A DNA stretch of 64,000 nucleotides from Cryptomeria japonica (lineage: Eukaryota > Streptophyta > Pinopsida > Cupressales > Cupressaceae). The position numbers and the translations under genes were made by a program. The stretch spans positions 566,637,152 to 566,701,151 of the forward strand of contig NC_081410.1 in the NCBI RefSeq assembly GCF_030272615.1. Direction: 5' to 3'. The notes under the pieces were generated by a model that made no database searches, was not told the DNA's origin, and saw only the letters and a list, made by a program, of their open reading frames with translations. This document shows, one piece after another, positions 57,549-64,000 of the stretch; position 1 is the first letter of the stretch; each line of letters begins with the position of its first letter.

Positions 57549-60500
57549 GAAACTCTAAAGGAAAAAATTACAAGCATTCGAAAAGAGTGCAAATAATTTT
57601 TTTTTTTCAATAAGAATACATTAATGTACAAGATATACATTGCAATAGAAGTTGGACAAGCGAAAAAATTAACACAAACTTCTAAAGGGAAACCAATGAA
57701 CATTAAGGTGTATTAATCCAATTAACAATGAGATTGATTAAACCTACTTATGATAGAATGATTACCACATGAACATAACAATTAAATTCCATAAGAGATT
57801 TAAGCATGGTTGAATATCTACATCTGTCATTTGTTACATTAAATCACTAAAGCTACATTCATCATAATCCATATAACTGCATTTAAATTATTAACTTCAT
57901 ACATACAATTAAGATTAATATCACCTAAATTACATTATACAATTTGACCATAATACCATTCATACATCCAAAATTAAAAGGAACCAGATGAACACATACA
58001 CCATACAATACCAATTCATATCAAAGTTCACCCCTAATGGGCTACATCTTCGGGTCTGCTTCAAGTGCAAGACCATTCTAATAAATAAAAGATGAAAATA
58101 CATAAAGTTTACATCAAATACAACCTACCATCAAGGCATACATAAACAAATGATACAACTGACCACATAAGGGTCCAAGATATACATGAATGGTCTGAGA
58201 AGAACAAAATGATCCATCTGAAACATGGAATGGAGTAAATAAAAAAATAACAACTAGAGCACCTACAAAGCTAATCCATCGAAAGAAGGCATGAACGAAA
58301 TACCCAATGGAAAGTGGCACAACCACCCGACCATGTGGCCCAAAAAGGAACCATCGCTCCGTGCTAGGAGATAGAACAAAGGCACTCAAGCAAGCCATAA
58401 AAAAACATCACATGGTCTCACATGTACATCAGGAACTCACACAAGACATAAGCATACAAGAATGACTCTCACAAGAGTGCTCTAAGTAAAGCCAACACAT
58501 GACTATATAGTAGTGAACATAAGGGAAGAGTGTCATCGCATAGCTAGTATGGGTTACCCTGGCAGGCCTCCATAGGCCCCGACCCCCATCCTGGGTTACC
58601 CTGGCAGCCTCTCCTGAACCTCCGGCCCCCATCCATGTCTCTTGCGGATCCAACAAACCTTTCGTGAGGACAAGGTAGTTTGTTTTGCATTCCAGGCCTT
58701 CCCAATAATCTCGAGTCTGTACTAGCATTCAACCATGAGTGGGGCATAATTTATCTTCATTAATGTTTGTAAAACCCAAGCCTCCATTTTTTAATTAAGT
58801 TATCACTTATTACTCAGTTTTGATGGGTTACCCTACTACCTCTTTAGGCACGACCCCCACTCGAAAACCACTCTTCCCTATGACACTACACAACCTCCAA
58901 AGAACCCCAAGACAAAACACAAAAGCCAACTAACATAAGGAGTTCAAAAAAACAAAACTAAAGGACAATATGATTAAACAAACCTTCTACCATGGTTAAA
59001 CCAATTGGAGGTGTGAAATGAACAACTAGTCTATCCACAAAACAAGACCAAAACTACAATAACGCATGTACAACCACAACCAAAACTTAACCAAATCAAC
59101 TTGCACAATAAACTGATATTCAATGGCATGCCATCATGACACAAGAATGGCTTTACCAAATCAACACCAAAAATTCACCAATCAGAGTAAACATTCAAAC
59201 AAATCTACTTGCACTCTAAAGCATCCATGTTAAAGAATCATAACAATCACTCAAAATATATTTAAAATCCAATGTCAACTAATTGTAGCTATTTCAATAA
59301 CTCACTCTTTCATGATAATAAAATCAACATTAAGGAATAACACATCAAAAGGGTCCAAGTAAACATACACCCAAAATAACTTTGCTCAATACTTGATTTT
59401 AAACCACACACCTTAAAGGAATAACAACAACTCGTAGCCTAATTAAACCATCATTATAAATAAATATATAATCATTTCAATTCAAGCCAATTTGGCTATA
59501 ACAAATACCATTTGAATTCGAATTTCAAATTATTGACAATAACATTTAAAATACTTTTGAAAACTAAGTTCAATATTTAAATCAAAATAATCTTTTCCAA
59601 AGTAAAATCATTTCGACTAATAAAAAATGATGGTTATTCCTATAGCCTTTATTTTCACATAATCATTTATTATTATATCCAATCAAATTTAACATTCTCT
59701 TCATATAGCTAATTCAAAATACATAGTATAAATATATATTTATATATTCAATACTAAACTGATATTTCTTTTAAAAACCAAATTTCCTCTATCACCATTT
59801 TCCAAATAAAAATTAGAAATTATAAATATATATTTAAATTGAATTAAAAACAATATAAAATATTACGCATTGCACATGAAATAACATGTACTATGATTTT
59901 GTTTTCACTGGCTTGTTTTTTTACACAAAAAAACTCATGGCAACAATGCATTTCCAACACATGTATTCAACTACTCAATTGCCTCTAACGCTAGGAGAAC
60001 GGATCCGATTCAATCCAAAAATGAAATTTTCATATATAATATCATTAATCCACATAATAATTTCACATTTAAAACATCAGATTCACATTTTTCAAAAAGT
60101 CTAAGGAGACCAATAACCAGGCTTTGGAGGCCATCCACCATTGATGGATCTCCAAAAACTCAAAAAATTAAAACTTTCCAAATCAAAAATTCTTTAAACC
60201 CAATTGGTTGATGGGTGAACAAAATCACACTTTTGAAATAAAATTCACTTTCTAGGCATACATAAAAATTTGGGCAGCATTTCCCCAAAGCAACTCTCAT
60301 TTTAAAAATTGAAACATACAAATTTCATATCTAAACTAAAATCCAATTTTCAAGTTGGAGAAAGGTTCTAAATCCATTTGCTATCCATTTACAACAAAAA
60401 TTACACAATTTCATAAAGAATAAAGGGATTAAATCAAATAAAACTCACCTTCAAGTTGAAGAATTTCAAAATGAAACATGAAGCTAAAGACTCTCAAAGA

Positions 60501-61500
60501 ACTCATGAAAAATGAGTAGCAACAAGAGTTTTCCTGCTCAAATCCAACAAGCTACTACCCACAAAATCTCTCCAAGCAAATCCTTCCCAATATAAATTTC
60601 AAAAATCCATTGTAGGGTTGGAAATTTCCAAAATTTGGAAAATAATACTAATTGTTCAAAAATGCATAACACATATTTTATTCCACCATATGGTAATAAA
60701 TAAATACTCTAATTTTGCTAGCTTAATACAATTTGATTTATCAAATTGTATAAACAATGTTCTTTTTTTTTTAAAACAATTACTCAAGCCAAATATAATT
60801 GAACTTTCACTAATAATTCAACATTCACTCTAACTTAGACAATTAAAAAAATTTGATTAATTAATTAACCACAAAAATGATTCTAATATAATTTATTCTT
60901 AATTCCCTTTAATCAACACAACACATATTAAATTCCCATTAACTACTCCAGAAAAGAATAATTAAACACACAAAATGCATAATACTCAACACTCAACTGA
61001 ATCCAAAATAGAACATGACACACATACCAACGTTAGAAAAGTGACCTACTTGGCAAACTGACAAGGCAAACAAAAGATTGATGACACTCACAATTGAGCA
61101 AAGCTGGTGTTAACATTAGGACCTTAGAACTACCTTCTCCAATTCCATTAGGTTAATTAAGTACGCTCAGACCTGTGGAACCACGTGGAGATGATACCTC
61201 ATACCTACTCGGTACTTGTACCTATAATTTTCCGCATCACTGAACCACACATACACATACATACAAAAACACGGTAAACACACTGGTGATGAAGAATCGT
61301 GATGTTCCCTGTCTCACCTAAGTGAGTGAAAGAAAATCATCTCCTCGCACCCCATACACTTTCACACAACATGACAACATATACATAAAGCAACTTGCAC
61401 ATAACGTAAATGTGTTAGTCCATCATTAGTAACACATAAATAAACTTAACATTTTATCATTTATAAAGTACAATGCAGAAGCAGAGTTTACAACTACTCA
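57549..61500. repeat. Long repeat family R, copy B
   Basis: Continuous copy whose 5' part equals 7380-9535 and whose later part equals 985-3700. It shows that A1 and A2 are fragments of one sequence. It includes the small hydrophobic minus frame (58114-58398) and a second minus frame (58728-58429) matching 8536-8336. It ends at 61505 where a Copia LTR has inserted into CTCAACAAT (A1 has CTCAGCAAT). No other gene. Confidence 0.8.
58114..58398 (-). other. Small hydrophobic ORF in repeat R, copy B (94 codons)
   Basis: Counterpart of 7964-8224. The frame is open over the same span, with conserved GWFLFGPHGRVVVPLS-like and FTPFHVS segments. Function unknown. Confidence 0.2.
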
Positions 61501-61505
61501 ACAAT

Positions 61506-62951
61506 TGTTGGCATATTTGCAAAGTATGATGACATGATGATATTGTATGTTGTCATTGATGTCAATATGCTGAAGACTGAACCGGTATGATGTTGTGAAC
61601 TGGTATATGTGAAAAAGTGAAGAGGTATGTTTGTCCAAGTGAACTGGTATGTTGGAATGTGAACCGGTATATGGAATGTTTTGTATCAAGGTTTCATATG
61701 GTATGACTACCAGTTGGTAGTCTTAGCTTTAGGGTTTTCGGTTGAAATGTTCCAAGCCTGTGTGATCCAACCGATGACATCGTGTGATGAGTTAGCATTG
61801 TAATGAAGATCAAGTCGTGTTGCCATGTCAGCTTTGTGCATGTGAAGGGTCTTGCATGAAGGAGATTGATCCTATCTACCTCGAGAATGTGCAGAGTCTC
61901 TGTAAATGGTGGAGAATATGTGATGGGTTATCAGCCTCCAAGAAGCGATGAAGAACGAACGTTGGAGAATGTCTTGAGATTTGTTCAAGACTATTGTATT
62001 CAATGCAATGTGTTCAATGGTCAGGATTAAACCGACTAAATTGCTTAACCTAAATGTTTAAGGCTTATGCTACCGACTTATCTGTCTCCTATAAGGTCAA
62101 TATTGTTTTTCATTTTGAGGTTGTTGGCAAATGTTGTGTGTGTGTATCTAAGTGCAGAGATACGTGATTCTTGCCAGACCTAATAAGAGAGTAGATACCT
62201 GCAAAGTGTGATTGCAGAAGGAACTAAAGTGGATCTGCATTGGCATTGAGTGCTATTACCAGATCATTGTAATACCTATTGACCTCTAACCACTTCAATA
62301 GTTGGAAAATCCCTTAACAGGGTAGCTTTAACTGGCTTGCTATAAATCCTTTAATAGGGTGACTCAAAACCATTGAGTTCTTAAAATCCTCTAACAAGGT
62401 TTAACCCTTAACCAGGTATTTTAGCCATCCCTTAACCAGGTGATCCCTAGTAGGATTGGTTCCTAACATAACCTATTGTAAAGTCTTTAACCAGACTAGG
62501 CTCCCAATAGAGCGAACTTCAGAAGAGTTCAAGAATAGCTTGTGGGTATTCATCCCCACCGTGGTTTTTCCCAATTGGGTTTCCACGTGAAAATAATGTG
62601 TGTTATGCATGATGCTTTTTCATGTGATGCTTTGTTATTTTCTGTCAAGTGGTAAAGCATGTTGAACCAGTAGTCTTTACATCTTTATTGATGTATTACT
62701 AGTGTATGCATATGGTAAAGTGAAAATAAGATGTTAGATTGTGTGGAAAGTTAAGAGTTACCGGTTTATGTCTTTCACATTCTCATTGTGTTTTACTGGT
62801 AGTAATCTGATTTAGACCGGTGTTATTGCCTGCTAGTCAAGTTCCGTATTTTCAGTCAAACCGGTTCAAGGAGAAGTTTTTTTTGTCTGTACTGATTCAA
62901 TCCCCCCTCTCAGTACCGGTTTGGTACTAACTGTTCATCATTGATTCATCA
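61506..62951 (+). repeat. 5' LTR (about 1446 bp)
   Basis: TG...CA bounded and rich in ACCGG and AACC(A/G)GT motifs. Repeated phrases of the type CCTTTAACAGGGT/CCTCTAACAAGGT occur around 62300-62440. The 3' limit is set by the primer site 2 bp further on. Confidence 0.75.
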
Positions 62952-62953
62952 AT

Positions 62954-62965
62954 TGGTATTAGAGC
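62954..62965 (+). promoter_or_regulatory. Primer-binding site
   Basis: TGGTATTAGAGC, one mismatch from the tRNA-Met type site TGGTATCAGAGC seen in the other Copia element. Confidence 0.85.
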
Positions 62966-63022
62966 GTCCTCCAGGTCCCATGTGTTATAAGCTTAACCAC
63001 TTGAGGAAAAGATCCTATTCTA

Positions 63023-64000
63023 ATGATGAAGATGGAAGGTCCAAAGTTCAATAGAGATAACTTTAAAATAAGGAAGGACATAATTAAGATATACATCAAA
63101 AGCATGGGTGCTCAACACTGGAGCTATGTTGAGAATGCTTATGTTATCACTACCGGTACTCTCACTGATGATCAAAAGAGAGAGATTCAAGAGAATGGAC
63201 AAGTCATGAAAGCCCTAATCAATAGTTTATCTGACATTGAGTTTATTCATGTCTAGGATAAAGACAATCCCAAAGAAGTATGGGATGCTCTTGAGAATAT
63301 CTATGGCGGTGATGAGCATGTGAAACAAGCTAAGGAAGAAAGCCTTAGGAGAAAGTTTGAATACATGCATTGATTGAAGGAGAGACCATTCAACAATATA
63401 GAATACGAATCAAAATTTTTGTTGGAGACATCAAGAGTGCAAAAGAAAAAATAGATGATTCCACTGTTGTTAGCAAAGTCTTGAGATCCTTATTACTAGT
63501 CTATGCAATAAGTGTTGCTTCTATTCAAGAGTTGAGGTCTATACACAAGACAAAGGTATCCCTAGAATCCATCATTGCAAAGTTGACTGCCTATGAGATA
63601 CATAATTATGATGGTAGTATTCAGAAGACTAAATTAGCGTTTAGAGCATCTACTGAACCATCTAGAAAGGGAAAAGAAGCAAGTACCAGTTGTGAACCAA
63701 GACAAGGTAGAGAAATGGATGATGAGGAGATCCTAATGGAATTTGAAGCTCTTCTTGCCAACAGATTTCCTAAGGGAACCGGTAAATACAGGGGTAAGCT
63801 CCATTTGAAATGCTTTTCTTGTAACCGGATAGGACATGTTGCTATAAACTGTCCTAATGGTGATAATAAGGACAAACCAAAAAAGTTCAAGAAGTTCAAA
63901 GGAAGAAACCGGAGAAACTATTTTGTAGCAGTTGATGAAGGTGTCACTGATGAGGTATCAGAAGATGAAGAAAGTCAACATATTGTGTTTGTAGAAGTCA
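63023..64000 (+). pseudogene. Copia gag, one stop and one frameshift, open to window end
   Basis: Starts MMKMEGPKFNRDNFKIRKD. A TAG at 63254-63256 probably replaces Trp, and the same frame goes on with DNPKEVWDALENIYGG until about 63372, where the frame shifts. From there a frame without a stop runs to the window end: QQYRIRIKIFVGDIKS, then the zinc knuckle CFSCNRIGHVAINC near 63807-63850 and a basic tail KPKKFKKFKGRNRRN. The last part reads DEVSEDEESQHIVF. Two lesions in about 330 codons indicate a young but inactive copy. Confidence 0.85.

Larger units (their letters stand above)
61506..64000 (+). mobile_element. Second Copia retrotransposon, 5' part, runs off right edge
   Basis: Putative 5' LTR 61506-62951 (starts TGTTGGCATATTTGC, ends TTCATCA), primer site at 62954-62965, then gag. 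Inserted in repeat R; ACAAT at 61501-61505 would be the target-site duplication, its partner lying beyond the window. The LTR shares blocks (GTGGTTTTTCCCAATTGGG) with the LTR in the minisatellite at 24.6-25.9 kb, so the two belong to related families. Confidence 0.85.

Noticed and set aside
1-64000. tRNA, rRNA or other structured RNA genes
   Set aside because: No cloverleaf with A/B box pairs or rRNA-like conserved core was recognised by eye; the tRNA-Met complementary strings are retroelement primer sites.

Overview
The window looks like nuclear DNA of a seed plant, most likely a large, repeat-swollen genome such as a gymnosperm (inferred from architecture; no species can be named). It is AT-rich and gene-poor. 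Only one protein-coding gene appears fully intact: a pectin methylesterase (PME) at 18955-20777 on the + strand. It has two exons, a 95-bp intron and 575 residues. The rest consists of decayed or nested mobile elements, satellites and segmental duplications.

Layout. 1-9.5 kb holds a Copia gag scrap, a dispersed module that I call M (105-985), and a long repeat family whose two partial copies (985-3700 and 7380-9535) lie about 7.65 kb apart. 9.5-18.3 kb has no recognisable gene; it contains an LTR-like promoter block (about 12.9 kb), tandem and inverted M copies (14.1-15.1 kb) and a degenerate repeat of about 120 bp (17.1-18.05 kb). 18.3-21.2 kb is PME copy 1. 22.2-39.6 kb looks like one large composite element. 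It has GATATC-rich inverted ends, two GA-tract/palindromic-minisatellite blocks, a decayed DDE-transposase-like gene (29.4-32.4 kb, + strand) and a convergent unknown gene (38.1-39.15 kb, - strand). A 368-bp satellite (33.8-35.4 kb) and another decayed retroelement-like ORF (36.45-38.1 kb) lie inside it. 40.7-41.3 kb carries a decayed ORF built of 40-residue repeats.

44.4-52.6 kb is an inverted second copy of the PME locus. It is a pseudogene with a 5.1-kb Ty1/Copia retrotransposon (304-bp LTRs, 46453-51558) in exon 1 and an 8-bp insertion in exon 2. Apart from these two lesions its exons have exactly the lengths of copy 1, so it was lost recently. 53.8-57.5 kb holds Copia remnants in both orientations, another M copy, a near-perfect 72-bp-arm hairpin and a small insertion with 11-bp flanking repeats. 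57.5-61.5 kb is a third partial copy of the long repeat. It is interrupted at 61506 by a second Copia element (1.45-kb LTR, tRNA-Met primer site, gag), which runs off the right edge.

The two PME copies and the M repeats, which share a block of the PME 5' flank, suggest a PME locus that was repeatedly duplicated and then invaded by transposons. PME copy 1 would make a membrane-anchored proenzyme that is processed and secreted to demethylesterify cell-wall pectin.
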